From Flavobacterium sp. I3-2 (GTDB lineage Bacteria; Bacteroidota; Bacteroidia; Flavobacteriales; Flavobacteriaceae), in assembly GCF_013389595.1 (NCBI RefSeq), contig NZ_CP058306.1, positions 2,914,001 through 2,978,000 of the forward strand: DNA of 64,000 bases. The letters run 5' to 3'. Positions 54,349 to 62,945 of this stretch are shown one piece after another. The translations under genes were made by a program, and so were the position numbers. The notes under the pieces are model-generated. The model saw only the letters and a list, made by a program, of their open reading frames with translations, ran no database searches and was not told the DNA's origin. Each line of letters opens with the position of its first letter. The first letter of the stretch is position 1.

Positions 54349-55260
54349 TTATTTGATTAAGCGTTTTAAATAAGCAATTTGTTTTAATTTTTCTCTGTTT
54401 TCTTCAGCGGGAGTTCCGAAATATACTTTACTTGGTTCTAAACTTTTAGTAACACCAGATTGTGCTAAAACCGAAGCCTTTGTACCGATAGTAATTCCAC
54501 TTATAATTCCAACTTGTCCCCAAAGAGTTACTTCATCTTCTATAACTACGCAACCAGCAATACCAACTTGGGATGCAATCAAACACATTTTTCCGATAAC
54601 GGTATCATGTCCAATTTGAATTTGATTGTCTAATTTAGAACCTGCTCCAATTGTTGTATCACCAGTTACTCCTTTATCAATCGTACAAGAAGCTCCAATA
54701 GTTACATTATCCTCAATGACAACTCTACCACAAGAAATCAATTGATCAAAAAAGGTTTCTCTTTTTTTGTAATAAAAAGCATCTGCACCTAAAACAGTTC
54801 CTGAGTGTATAATGACATTATCTCCAATAATCGTATTGTCGTAAATAATAACATTAGCATGAATCAAACAATTTTTACCAATTGTAACATTATTTCCAAT
54901 AATAACATTTGGTTGTAAGATAGTTCCTTCACCTATTTTAGCAGAAAGAGAAATTGCGTTTTCCAACTGCTGAAAAGGTCTAAAATAAGTAGATATTTTA
55001 TTAAAATCTCTAAAAGGATCATCTGAAATTAAAAGTGCCTTACCTTCTGGACAAGTAACTTCTTTATTAATTAAAATTACAGAAGCATTTGAATTTAATG
55101 CTTTATCGTAATATTTAGGATGATCAACAAATACTATTTCTCCAGGCTGAACAACATGGATTTCATTTGATCCTAAAACTTCAAAATTAGGATCTCCAAT
55201 ATAATCGCAACCAATAATTTGAGCGATTGTTTCTAAATTATATGTTTTAGGAAAACGCAT
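54349..55260 (-). CDS. LpxD-like acyltransferase paralogue
   Basis: A 303-residue left-handed beta-helix protein. It has the LpxD-type N-terminal domain (about residues 1-100, VQPGEIVFVDHPKYYDKAL) and hexapeptide repeats to about 280, with the LDNQIQIGHDTVIGKMCLIASQVGIAG segment (in parts) carrying the catalytic-type His. It is shorter than the true LpxD encoded at the head of the cluster (339) and has a different end (EENREKLKQIAYLKRLIK). It may acylate another glucosamine-type substrate or act at a different lipid A step. It lies 3 nt behind efp. Confidence 0.82.
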   Translation of the reverse strand: MRFPKTYNLETIAQIIGCDYIGDPNFEVLGSNEIHVVQPGEIVFVDHPKYYDKALNSNASVILINKEVTCPEGKALLISDDPFRDFNKISTYFRPFQQLENAISLSAKIGEGTILQPNVIIGNNVTIGKNCLIHANVIIYDNTIIGDNVIIHSGTVLGADAFYYKKRETFFDQLISCGRVVIEDNVTIGASCTIDKGVTGDTTIGAGSKLDNQIQIGHDTVIGKMCLIASQVGIAGCVVIEDEVTLWGQVGIISGITIGTKASVLAQSGVTKSLEPSKVYFGTPAEENREKLKQIAYLKRLIK

Positions 55261-55263
55261 TAA

Positions 55264-55830
55264 TTATTCTTTAATACGTTCCATGTATGCTCCTGTAGCA
55301 GTATCGATTTTAATTTTATCACCTTCGTTGATAAATAATGGTACGTTAACGTTTGCACCAGTTTCAACAGTTGCAGGTTTAGTAGCATTTGTTGCAGTAT
55401 TTCCTTTAACTCCTGGTTCAGCATAAGTAACTTCAAGAATTACAGATGCTGGCATATCTACAGACAAAGGAGCTTCTGTTTCTGTATTAATTTGAATCAT
55501 TACGTTAGTACCTTCTTTTAATAAATCCGGAGCATCAAGAGCGTTTCTGTCTAAAGTAATTTGTTCAAAAGTCTCCACATTCATAAAATGGAAATCGTTT
55601 CCTTCTGGATATAAGAATTGGAATGTATGTGTTTCAACTCGAACTACATCAATTTTATGTCCTGCAGAAAATGTATTTTCTAAAATTCTTCCGTTAGAAA
55701 CACTTCGCATTTTAGTTCTTACGAAAGCTGGTCCTTTACCTGGTTTTACGTGTAAGAATTCAATAATTTTGTAAATATCGTTGTTGTATTTAATACATAA
55801 TCCGTTTCTGATGTCTGCTGTACTTGCCAT
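55264..55830 (-). CDS. efp: Elongation factor P
   Basis: Relieves ribosome stalling at consecutive prolines. Three beta-barrel domains in 188 residues, with HVKPGKGPAFVRTKMR carrying Lys at the tip position (in KPGKGPA), as in EF-P with Lys-type modification or the unmodified type. The C-terminal GDKIKIDTATGAYMER motif is the family signature. It lies within the lipid A cluster, 30 nt after lpxA, an order common in this group. Confidence 0.97.
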   Translation of the reverse strand: MASTADIRNGLCIKYNNDIYKIIEFLHVKPGKGPAFVRTKMRSVSNGRILENTFSAGHKIDVVRVETHTFQFLYPEGNDFHFMNVETFEQITLDRNALDAPDLLKEGTNVMIQINTETEAPLSVDMPASVILEVTYAEPGVKGNTATNATKPATVETGANVNVPLFINEGDKIKIDTATGAYMERIKE

Positions 55831-55860
55831 AATTTATTTGTTTGTTTTTTTTTATATTTT

Positions 55861-56646
55861 TTAATAAGCTCCTGTATAACCTTTCATAATTCCACGAGAT
55901 GAACTTCTAATAAATTGAATGATTTCATCTCTTTCTGAAGTTGCTTCTAAATCTGCTTCTATTATACTTAAAGCTTGGGTTGTATTATAACTTTTTTGAT
56001 ACAAAATTCTATAAATATCTTGTATTTCGCGTATTTTCTCTGTTGAAAAACCTCTTCTTCTTAATCCAACAGAATTAATCCCGATGTAAGATAAAGGTTC
56101 TTTAGCAGCTTTTGTATATGGTGGAACATCTTTTCTTACTAAAGATCCTCCAGAAATCATTGCATGGTCACCAATAGTAATAAATTGATGAACGGCAGCT
56201 AAACCACCAATAACAGCAAAGTTTCCGATTTTCACATGGCCTGCTAATGCTACACCATTTACGATAATCGCATTATTACCTATTTCGCAATCGTGTGCAA
56301 TATGAGCATAAGCCATGATTAAACAATTATTGCCAATAACCGTTTTACCTGAGGCAATTGTACCTCTATTAATCGTAACACATTCACGAATTGTAGTATT
56401 ATCACCTATTATTGCTAAACTTTCTTCTCCGCCAAATTTTAAATCTTGAGGAACAGCAGATATTACGGCTCCTGGGAATATTGTGCAATTTTTTCCTATT
56501 CTTGCACCTTCCATAATCGTAACATTAGAACCGATCCAAGTTCCTTCTCCAATTTCAACATTATTATGAATTGTTGTAAATGGCTCAATAACAACATTTT
56601 TTGCTATTTTTGCACCAGGATGAACATATGCTAGAGGTTGATTCAT
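55861..56646 (-). CDS. lpxA: UDP-N-acetylglucosamine O-acyltransferase
   Basis: First step of lipid A synthesis: transfers a hydroxyacyl chain from acyl carrier protein to UDP-GlcNAc. Left-handed beta-helix with hexapeptide repeats through about residue 185 and a helical C-terminal tail. The catalytic His region MAYAHIAHDCEIG is near 110-124 and GGLAAVHQFITIG near 147-159. Length of 261 is normal. It starts 16 nt after the lpxC-fabZ stop. Confidence 0.96.
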   Translation of the reverse strand: MNQPLAYVHPGAKIAKNVVIEPFTTIHNNVEIGEGTWIGSNVTIMEGARIGKNCTIFPGAVISAVPQDLKFGGEESLAIIGDNTTIRECVTINRGTIASGKTVIGNNCLIMAYAHIAHDCEIGNNAIIVNGVALAGHVKIGNFAVIGGLAAVHQFITIGDHAMISGGSLVRKDVPPYTKAAKEPLSYIGINSVGLRRRGFSTEKIREIQDIYRILYQKSYNTTQALSIIEADLEATSERDEIIQFIRSSSRGIMKGYTGAY

Positions 56647-56662
56647 CTTTATATTATTATTG

Positions 56663-58063
56663 TTAGTTTGTCTTTTTTACAATTTGAGCCATTAACTCAG
56701 CTTCTGCAGCAACTTTTCCATTTGCATATGCGATAGCTTGCATATGACAAATACCTCGTCTTATTGGAGATAATAAATCTAATTTAAAAATTAATGTATC
56801 ACCAGGTGAAACTTTATTTTTAAATCTTACATTATCTATTTTCATAAAATAAGTAAGATAATTTTCTGGATCTGGTACGGTACTCAAAATTAAAATACCA
56901 CCTGTTTGAGCCATTGCTTCTACAATTAAAACCCCAGGCATAACTGGAGCTCCAGGAAAATGCCCTTGAAAGAAATCTTCGTTCATGGTTACATTTTTCA
57001 ACCCAACAACCTGAGTATCGTTCATTTCTAAAATTTTATCAACTAACAACATAGGATATCTATGAGGCAACATTGACATAATTTTAGTTACATCCATTAA
57101 AGGTTCTTTATTTAAATCAAAAGTTGGAATCTGATTTCTTTTTTCGTTTTTAATAATTTTAGACAATTTTTTTGCAAACATTGTATTTACAAAATGTCCT
57201 GGTTTGTTAGCAATAACTTTACCTCTGATTCTTGTTCCAACTAAAGCCAAATCTCCAATTACATCAAGTAATTTATGACGTGCAGCTTCATTAGGATAAT
57301 GTAATGTTAAGTTGTCTAGAACTCCATTAGATTTTACCGTAATTTCATCTTTTCCAAAAGCTTTTTTAAGATTCTGTAAAGTTTCAGGAGAAATTTCTTT
57401 ATCTACATAAACTATGGCATTATTTAGATCACCTCCTTTAATTAGGCCGTGAGCTAAAAGTGTTTCTAATTCATGTAAAAAACTAAAGGTACGTGCTTCA
57501 GAAATTTCAGTTTTAAAATCTGATATTGATTTTAATGTTGCATTTTGAGTTCCTAAAACTTTAGTTCCAAAATCAACCATTGCTGTAACTTGGTATTCAT
57601 CAGCTGGCATAATGATGATTTCACTTCCTGTTCTTTCATCAGAAAAAGAAATAACTTCTTTTACAATATATTCATAACGTTCTGCATCTTGCTCAACGCA
57701 ACCAACTTTTTCAACAGCTTCAACAAAATATTTTGAAGAACCATCCATAATTGGTGGTTCTGAAGCATTTAGCTCAATAATAACATTATCTAAATCACAA
57801 CCAACCAAAGCCGCTAAAACGTGCTCTGTGGTATGTAAATTCACGCCTTTGTGTTCTAAATTTGTACCGCGTTCAGTAGAAACTACTAAATTAGCATCTG
57901 CCATAATAACAGGACAACCTTCTAAATCAACACGAACAAAAGTAAATCCATTATTAATTGGTGCAGGTTTTAAACTCATTGTAACCTGTTGTCCTGTATG
58001 CAAACCTACTCCTTGAATGGTAACATCTTGTACAATAGTCTTTTGCTTAGCCATATTTTTCAT
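56663..58063 (-). CDS. lpxC-fabZ: Fused LpxC deacetylase / FabZ dehydratase
   Basis: Bifunctional 466-residue protein. Residues about 1-305 are LpxC, the zinc-dependent UDP-3-O-acyl-GlcNAc deacetylase, with zinc ligand His81 in TTEHVLA and the second site in NEAARHKLLDVIGDLAL. Residues about 320-466 are FabZ, beta-hydroxyacyl-ACP dehydratase, with LPHRYPMLLVD and the catalytic GHFPGAPVMPG/EAMAQTGG pair. The fusion is known from Bacteroidota and couples lipid A commitment to fatty acid elongation. A second ATG at codon 4 is an alternative start. Confidence 0.97.
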   Translation of the reverse strand: MKNMAKQKTIVQDVTIQGVGLHTGQQVTMSLKPAPINNGFTFVRVDLEGCPVIMADANLVVSTERGTNLEHKGVNLHTTEHVLAALVGCDLDNVIIELNASEPPIMDGSSKYFVEAVEKVGCVEQDAERYEYIVKEVISFSDERTGSEIIIMPADEYQVTAMVDFGTKVLGTQNATLKSISDFKTEISEARTFSFLHELETLLAHGLIKGGDLNNAIVYVDKEISPETLQNLKKAFGKDEITVKSNGVLDNLTLHYPNEAARHKLLDVIGDLALVGTRIRGKVIANKPGHFVNTMFAKKLSKIIKNEKRNQIPTFDLNKEPLMDVTKIMSMLPHRYPMLLVDKILEMNDTQVVGLKNVTMNEDFFQGHFPGAPVMPGVLIVEAMAQTGGILILSTVPDPENYLTYFMKIDNVRFKNKVSPGDTLIFKLDLLSPIRRGICHMQAIAYANGKVAAEAELMAQIVKKTN

Positions 58064-58087
58064 TCAATTTTTATACGAATATATCGT

Positions 58088-59107
58088 TTATTTTATTGTT
58101 TTTTTTAATTCGTAAAATTCATTTACAATTTTTGGTAAATTTTTAAAATGCACGTAAGATTTAGCAAAATCATTGTACCCCATTGCAGGTGAACCTTGGA
58201 TTACATCGCCATCTTTTATACTTTTTCCAACACCTGTTTGTGCTTGAATTTTTACATGATTACCAATTGTTATGTGACCAACAATTCCAACTTGACCACC
58301 AATCACGCAATATTTCCCGATTTTGGTTGAACCCGCAACACCTGTTTGAGAAGCTATAACGGTATGTTCACCAATTTCTACATTATGTGCAATTTGAATT
58401 TGGTTATCTAACTTCACTCCTTTTCGGATAATTGTTGAACCTAAAGTTGCACGATCTATTGTTGTACAAGCACCAATTTCGACATTATCTTCAATAATTA
58501 CATTTCCGATTTGTGGAACTTTTGAATATGAACCGTCTTCTTGTGGAGCAAATCCAAAACCATCTGAACCAATAATAGTTCCTGAGTGAATGATACAATT
58601 CTGACCAATTACAGATTCAGAATAAACTCTTGAACCAGCAAACAAAATGGTATTATCACCTATTACAACATTATCACCAATGAAAGAATTAGGATAAATT
58701 TTTACATTATTCCCGATTTTAGTATTTTTACCAATATAGCAAAAACTACCTAAGTACAAATCTTCTCCATAAGTAACATCTTCAGAAATAACACTTGGTT
58801 GTTCAATTCCTGATTTCATTAATTTTACTTGATTGTAATATTCTAAAACTTTTGAAAAAGCTTTATAAGCATCATCAACTTTAATTTGTGTAGCTGAAAT
58901 TGGATGTTCTGGCACAAATGTTTTGTTAACAATTACAATCGAAGATTTAGTTTCATATATAAAAGCAGTATATTTTGGATTTGACAAAAAAGTAAGTGAA
59001 CCTGGAGTTCCTTCTTCAATTTTTGCCAATGTTGAAACAGAAACGTTTTCGTCTCCAATTATTTCACCATTTAACACTTCTGCTATTTGAGCTGCTGTAA
59101 TTTTCAT
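58088..59107 (-). CDS. lpxD: UDP-3-O-acylglucosamine N-acyltransferase
   Basis: Third lipid A step, adding the second hydroxyacyl chain. N-terminal uridine-binding domain to about residue 105 (EEGTPGSLTFLSNPKYT), hexapeptide-repeat beta-helix to about 310, catalytic His in LDNQIQIAHNVEIGEHTVIASQTGVAGS (in parts) near 240. Length of 339 is typical. First gene of the lpx operon; 24 nt before lpxC-fabZ. Confidence 0.96.
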   Translation of the reverse strand: MKITAAQIAEVLNGEIIGDENVSVSTLAKIEEGTPGSLTFLSNPKYTAFIYETKSSIVIVNKTFVPEHPISATQIKVDDAYKAFSKVLEYYNQVKLMKSGIEQPSVISEDVTYGEDLYLGSFCYIGKNTKIGNNVKIYPNSFIGDNVVIGDNTILFAGSRVYSESVIGQNCIIHSGTIIGSDGFGFAPQEDGSYSKVPQIGNVIIEDNVEIGACTTIDRATLGSTIIRKGVKLDNQIQIAHNVEIGEHTVIASQTGVAGSTKIGKYCVIGGQVGIVGHITIGNHVKIQAQTGVGKSIKDGDVIQGSPAMGYNDFAKSYVHFKNLPKIVNEFYELKKTIK

Positions 59108-59112
59108 ATTTA

Positions 59113-59120
59113 CAAAAATA
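59113..59120 (-). promoter_or_regulatory. -7 box upstream of lpxD
   Basis: Minus strand reads TATTTTTG, an exact TAnnTTTG match, ending only 5 nt before the lpxD ATG. If used, transcription would start at or next to the start codon, giving a leaderless or near-leaderless mRNA. No clear -33 element, so it may be chance in AT-rich DNA. Confidence 0.35.
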
Positions 59121-59139
59121 ATAAAATTATTGAATATTT

Positions 59140-60372
59140 TTAAAGTGTTATGTTTTTAGGATAACACACAAAATATTTCTTTACTGGCACGGACAATGCG
59201 GCCAAATTTGATTGATCTGACGCTTGTAAAACGTCAATTATTTCTTTGTTTTTAGTTAAAATTCGGATTGGTTCTGCATTTTTATCATATGCTTTATTTT
59301 TCATCATTCCTCCAAAAACAAAATATTCTAATTCTTGAGAATTCAACTGTAGTTGAACGTTTATTTGATCTTTATAAAATTTTAAAACATCATCTTGTTT
59401 ATCTTCTTCAACATTCAAGATATGAAATAAATTTCGGTTTATGATGCTATTACTTAAAGTTGATAAAATAAAATCATCATGAAACTGCCAGTTTTTTAAA
59501 GCTCCAATAATATCAGAATCATCTAAAAGAGCAAACTTTTTTAAAGCTTCTTTATCAAAGTCAGCTTTATCAACATGATTGACTAAGAAAAAGTTTAATG
59601 CATCTGAACACCATAAATCGGTTCCGTTTTGAACCAATTCTTTTGCTCGTTTTAAAATTTTTGTCAAAATTATTTCTGCAACTACACTTGTTTTGTGCAA
59701 ATAACATTGCCAATACATCAAACGACGACCTACTAAAAATTTTTCTACAGAGTAAATTCCCTTTTCTTCAACTACCAAATAATCATCATGAACATTTATC
59801 ATTTGAATCAAACGTTCCGAATTAATATTTCCTTCTGCAACACCGCTATAAAAGCTATCTCTTTTAAGATAATCCATTCGGTCCATATCCATTTGACTAG
59901 ATATCAATTGCAGTAAAAATTTACGGTGATAATTGCCTTTAAAAATTTCAATTGCTAAACTTAATTGGCCATTAAATTCTTCGTTTAAAGCGTTCATAAA
60001 AAACAATGAAATTTCTTCGTGATGCACATTTTCAACAATACTATTTTCCATGGCATGCGAAAAAGGACCATGACCAATATCATGAAGTAAAATAGCAATA
60101 TATAAAGCATTTTCTTCTTCTTGAGAAATTTCAACATTCTTACTTTTCAAAACTTGAACAGCTTTTTGCATCATATGCATACAGCCCAAAGCATGATGAA
60201 ATCTGGTATGAGTAGCTCCTGGATATACTAAATAAGACAATCCCATTTGATTGATTCTTCTCAATCGCTGAAAATACGGATGTTCAATCAAATCATATAA
60301 CAATGAATTTGGGATTGATATAAATCCGTAAATAGGATCATTTAGTATTTTTAATTTGTTATAGGTAATCAA
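59140..60372 (-). CDS. HD-domain phosphohydrolase
   Basis: A metal-dependent phosphohydrolase of about 410 residues. The HD domain is in the first half: HHALGCMHMM, LLHDIGHGPFSHAMEN and MDMDRMDYLKRDSFY, the layout of dGTPase-like HD proteins and the YdhJ group. Start codon: there is no ATG before the conserved region; the open frame reaches a TTG at 60399, but that lies inside the -7 promoter box. The TTG at 60372-60370, giving MITYNKLKILNDPIYGF, matches where homologues begin. Substrate (dNTP or another nucleotide) is unknown. Confidence 0.85.
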   Translation of the reverse strand: MITYNKLKILNDPIYGFISIPNSLLYDLIEHPYFQRLRRINQMGLSYLVYPGATHTRFHHALGCMHMMQKAVQVLKSKNVEISQEEENALYIAILLHDIGHGPFSHAMENSIVENVHHEEISLFFMNALNEEFNGQLSLAIEIFKGNYHRKFLLQLISSQMDMDRMDYLKRDSFYSGVAEGNINSERLIQMINVHDDYLVVEEKGIYSVEKFLVGRRLMYWQCYLHKTSVVAEIILTKILKRAKELVQNGTDLWCSDALNFFLVNHVDKADFDKEALKKFALLDDSDIIGALKNWQFHDDFILSTLSNSIINRNLFHILNVEEDKQDDVLKFYKDQINVQLQLNSQELEYFVFGGMMKNKAYDKNAEPIRILTKNKEIIDVLQASDQSNLAALSVPVKKYFVCYPKNITL

Positions 60373-60396
60373 ATTTTTTTTATTAGAAATAACGCA

Positions 60397-60404
60397 CAAA
60401 GATA
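60397..60404 (-). promoter_or_regulatory. -7 box of the HD-domain gene
   Basis: Minus strand reads TATCTTTG, an exact TAnnTTTG match. It ends 24 nt before the TTG start chosen at 60372 and sits just behind the hutH terminator. The -33 part overlaps that terminator and has no clear TTG. Confidence 0.6.
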
Positions 60405-60415
60405 AGTATAAAATA

Positions 60416-60453
60416 AAAACAGCACTTAAAATTTTACTTAAAAGTGCTGTTTT
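60416..60453 (-). terminator. Terminator of hutH
   Basis: Stem AAAACAGCACTT/AAGTGCTGTTTT, arms 60416-60427 and 60442-60453, 14-nt loop, followed on the minus strand by a T-rich tail. It is 25 nt behind the hutH stop codon and directly abuts the next promoter. Confidence 0.87.
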
Positions 60454-60477
60454 CTTAATATTAATTTATTTTAATTT

Positions 60478-61977
60478 TTATTCAAAATCAATCTGAAAAG
60501 AATTGATGAAATTTATAGACTTTTCAATATCATAATGTAAAATTCTGTCTTCTTCAACAAAAGAAACTTCATCACGATAAGCTCCAACAAAACTCTCAAT
60601 AAATTCGCTCGATTTTAAAGGTCTTCTAAATTCAAGAGCTTGAGAAGCATTCATTAATTCAATTGCCAAAATACGTTCTAAATTATCAACAATTCGCAAA
60701 GTTTTTGTAGCAGCATTCGCTCCCATACTTACGTGGTCTTCTTGCCCATTACTTGAAACAATACTGTCAATTGAAGCCGGAGTTGCCAATTGTTTATTTT
60801 GACTAACGATGCTTGCAGCTGTATATTGCGGAATCATAAATCCGGAATTCAATCCTGGTTCTTTTACTAAGAATGGAGGTAATCCTCTTAAACCTGAGAT
60901 TAATTGATATGTTCTTCTTTCAGAAATATTTCCTAATTCAGCCATTGCTATTCCCAAGAAATCAAGAGCCAAAGCTAAAGGTTGACCATGGAAATTTCCT
61001 CCAGAAATGATGATATCTTCTTTATAGAAAACATTCGGATTATCTGTAACCGAATTTATTTCTGTTCTGAAAACTTTTTTAACATAATCTAACGCATCTT
61101 TAGAAGCTCCATGAACTTGTGGAATACAACGGAATGAATAAGGATCTTGCACATGTTCCTTTTGCTGTGCAATTAATTCGCTTCCATCTAAAATATCGTT
61201 ATAAAATTGAGCCGTTACAATTTGACCTTTATGTGGACGAACCAAATGAATCAATTCATTAAATGGTTCAATTCTACCATCAAAACCTTCTAATGAAACT
61301 GCACCAATTAAGTCAGCTAAATAAGATAATTTCATCGATTTAATTACAACGTAAGCTCCATACGCACTCATAAATTGAGTTCCGTTTAGCAATGCCAATC
61401 CTTCTTTTGATTGAAGTACTATGGGTTCCCATCCAAATTTTTCAAGAACTTTTGAAGCAGGTTGTCTATAACCTTCAAAATAAACTTCACCTTCTCCTAA
61501 TAATGGTAATGATAAATGTGCTAAAGGAGACAAATCACCCGAAGCTCCTAACGAACCTTGCTCGTAAACAATTGGTAAAACATCGTTATTGTAAAAATCA
61601 ATTAAGCGTTCTACCGTTTTTAATTGCACTGCCGAATTTCCGAAGCTTAATGATTTAATTTTAAGAAATAACATTATCTTCACAATCTCATTCGGAACTT
61701 CAGAACCAGTTCCGCAAGCATGAGATTTCACAAGATTTTCTTGTAATTTAGATAAGTTTTCGTTTGAAATTTTTACGTTACATAAAGAACCAAATCCTGT
61801 GTTTATACCGTAAATCGGGTCTACAGAATTTTCCATTTTTGCATCTAAATATTTTCTGCAGTTTTCAATATTAGCAGAAGCTTCTTCAGATAAAGCAACT
61901 TTTTTGTTTTCTATTAAAATTGTATTTAGTTCTTCAATAGTAATTAAATCAGAACATATATAATGAATATTTTCCAT
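60478..61977 (-). CDS. hutH: Histidine ammonia-lyase
   Basis: Deaminates histidine to urocanate, first step of histidine breakdown. The MIO prosthetic group forms from Ala145-Ser146-Gly147 in GSLGASGDLSPLAHL. Other active-site segments are YGINTGFGSL near 56-65, NGTQFMSAY near 199 and the NPNVF motif near 319. Length of 499 is typical. No hutU, hutI or hutG neighbour, so either the rest of the pathway is elsewhere or the enzyme serves another aromatic-amino-acid lyase role. HAL is preferred over PAL/TAL because of the HutH-like ends, but specificity is not proven by sequence. Confidence 0.92.
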   Translation of the reverse strand: MENIHYICSDLITIEELNTILIENKKVALSEEASANIENCRKYLDAKMENSVDPIYGINTGFGSLCNVKISNENLSKLQENLVKSHACGTGSEVPNEIVKIMLFLKIKSLSFGNSAVQLKTVERLIDFYNNDVLPIVYEQGSLGASGDLSPLAHLSLPLLGEGEVYFEGYRQPASKVLEKFGWEPIVLQSKEGLALLNGTQFMSAYGAYVVIKSMKLSYLADLIGAVSLEGFDGRIEPFNELIHLVRPHKGQIVTAQFYNDILDGSELIAQQKEHVQDPYSFRCIPQVHGASKDALDYVKKVFRTEINSVTDNPNVFYKEDIIISGGNFHGQPLALALDFLGIAMAELGNISERRTYQLISGLRGLPPFLVKEPGLNSGFMIPQYTAASIVSQNKQLATPASIDSIVSSNGQEDHVSMGANAATKTLRIVDNLERILAIELMNASQALEFRRPLKSSEFIESFVGAYRDEVSFVEEDRILHYDIEKSINFINSFQIDFE

Positions 61978-62094
61978 CTTTTAAAGTTTGTTAATGCTTC
62001 AAAATTCATTAATAAAAAATTGAAATACAAACAAAACCTTTAAATAGTAATAAAAATTACACTTCTTTTATCATTTTAATCTTTTTTATAAAAA

Positions 62095-62859
62095 TTATCT
62101 AGTAAATACATATTTATTTTCAGTAGATAACGATTCATCAAAAGCGTAACCTTCTGCATTAAAAAACTTTAAACCATCGATTGAGTCAATTTCATTGTCA
62201 ATAATATAACGCGCCATTAATCCTCTTGCCTTCTTTGCGAAAAAACTAATCATTTTTAATTTATCGTCTTTGTAATCTTTAAATTCAGGAGTAACAACCT
62301 TTGCTTTTAATAATTTTGTATCAACAGCCGAAAAATATTCAGTGCTTGCTAAATTAACCAAAACATCATCTGCATTTAATTCTTTATTCAGAAAATCAGT
62401 AACTAGAGGTTTCCATATTTGATATAAGTTTTCTTTTTTCCCTACTTTCAATTTCTTACCCATTTCTAAACGATAGGGTTCAATTAAATCAAATGGTTTT
62501 AAAATACCGTACATTCCCGACAGAATTCGAACTTTATCATTTAAAACTTCATAGCTTGAAGAAGGAATTGAAAACGCATCTAAACCAGTATAAACTTCGC
62601 CATTAAATGCAAAAACTGCTTGACGTGCATTTTCTAAAACTGTTGTTGCTTCAAAATTTCTTTCTTGATTACGTTGCCAATTTAATTCGGCTAATTTATC
62701 TGAAATAGACATCAATTCAGATAAATCTTTGGGAGACAATTTTTTTAATGATTTATTTATGGTCTTAGAAGTCTCTAAAAAAAACGGTATTGTTACCAAT
62801 TCAGTCGGAACTGCAGTTGTATAATCCAATGATTTTGCTGGCGATATAACTAATTTCAT
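62095..62859 (-). CDS. yaaA: Peroxide stress protein YaaA
   Basis: A 254-residue cytosolic protein of the YaaA/DUF328 family, which limits intracellular iron and oxidative damage in E. coli. The ISPAKSLDY start, the FNGEVYTGLDA central segment and the late SFFAKKARGLMARYII segment are the family landmarks. Monocistronic with its own -7 box. Confidence 0.95.
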   Translation of the reverse strand: MKLVISPAKSLDYTTAVPTELVTIPFFLETSKTINKSLKKLSPKDLSELMSISDKLAELNWQRNQERNFEATTVLENARQAVFAFNGEVYTGLDAFSIPSSSYEVLNDKVRILSGMYGILKPFDLIEPYRLEMGKKLKVGKKENLYQIWKPLVTDFLNKELNADDVLVNLASTEYFSAVDTKLLKAKVVTPEFKDYKDDKLKMISFFAKKARGLMARYIIDNEIDSIDGLKFFNAEGYAFDESLSTENKYVFTR

Positions 62860-62874
62860 GCTTTATTTTATTTT

Positions 62875-62882
62875 CAAAATTA
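62875..62882 (-). promoter_or_regulatory. -7 box upstream of yaaA
   Basis: Minus strand reads TAATTTTG, an exact TAnnTTTG match, 16 nt before the ATG. No ideal -33. Confidence 0.5.
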
Positions 62883-62945
62883 AACGAAACGCAATACAAA
62901 TTACGTAATTCACAAATGATTTTATTGATTAAGTCATAGAAATAA

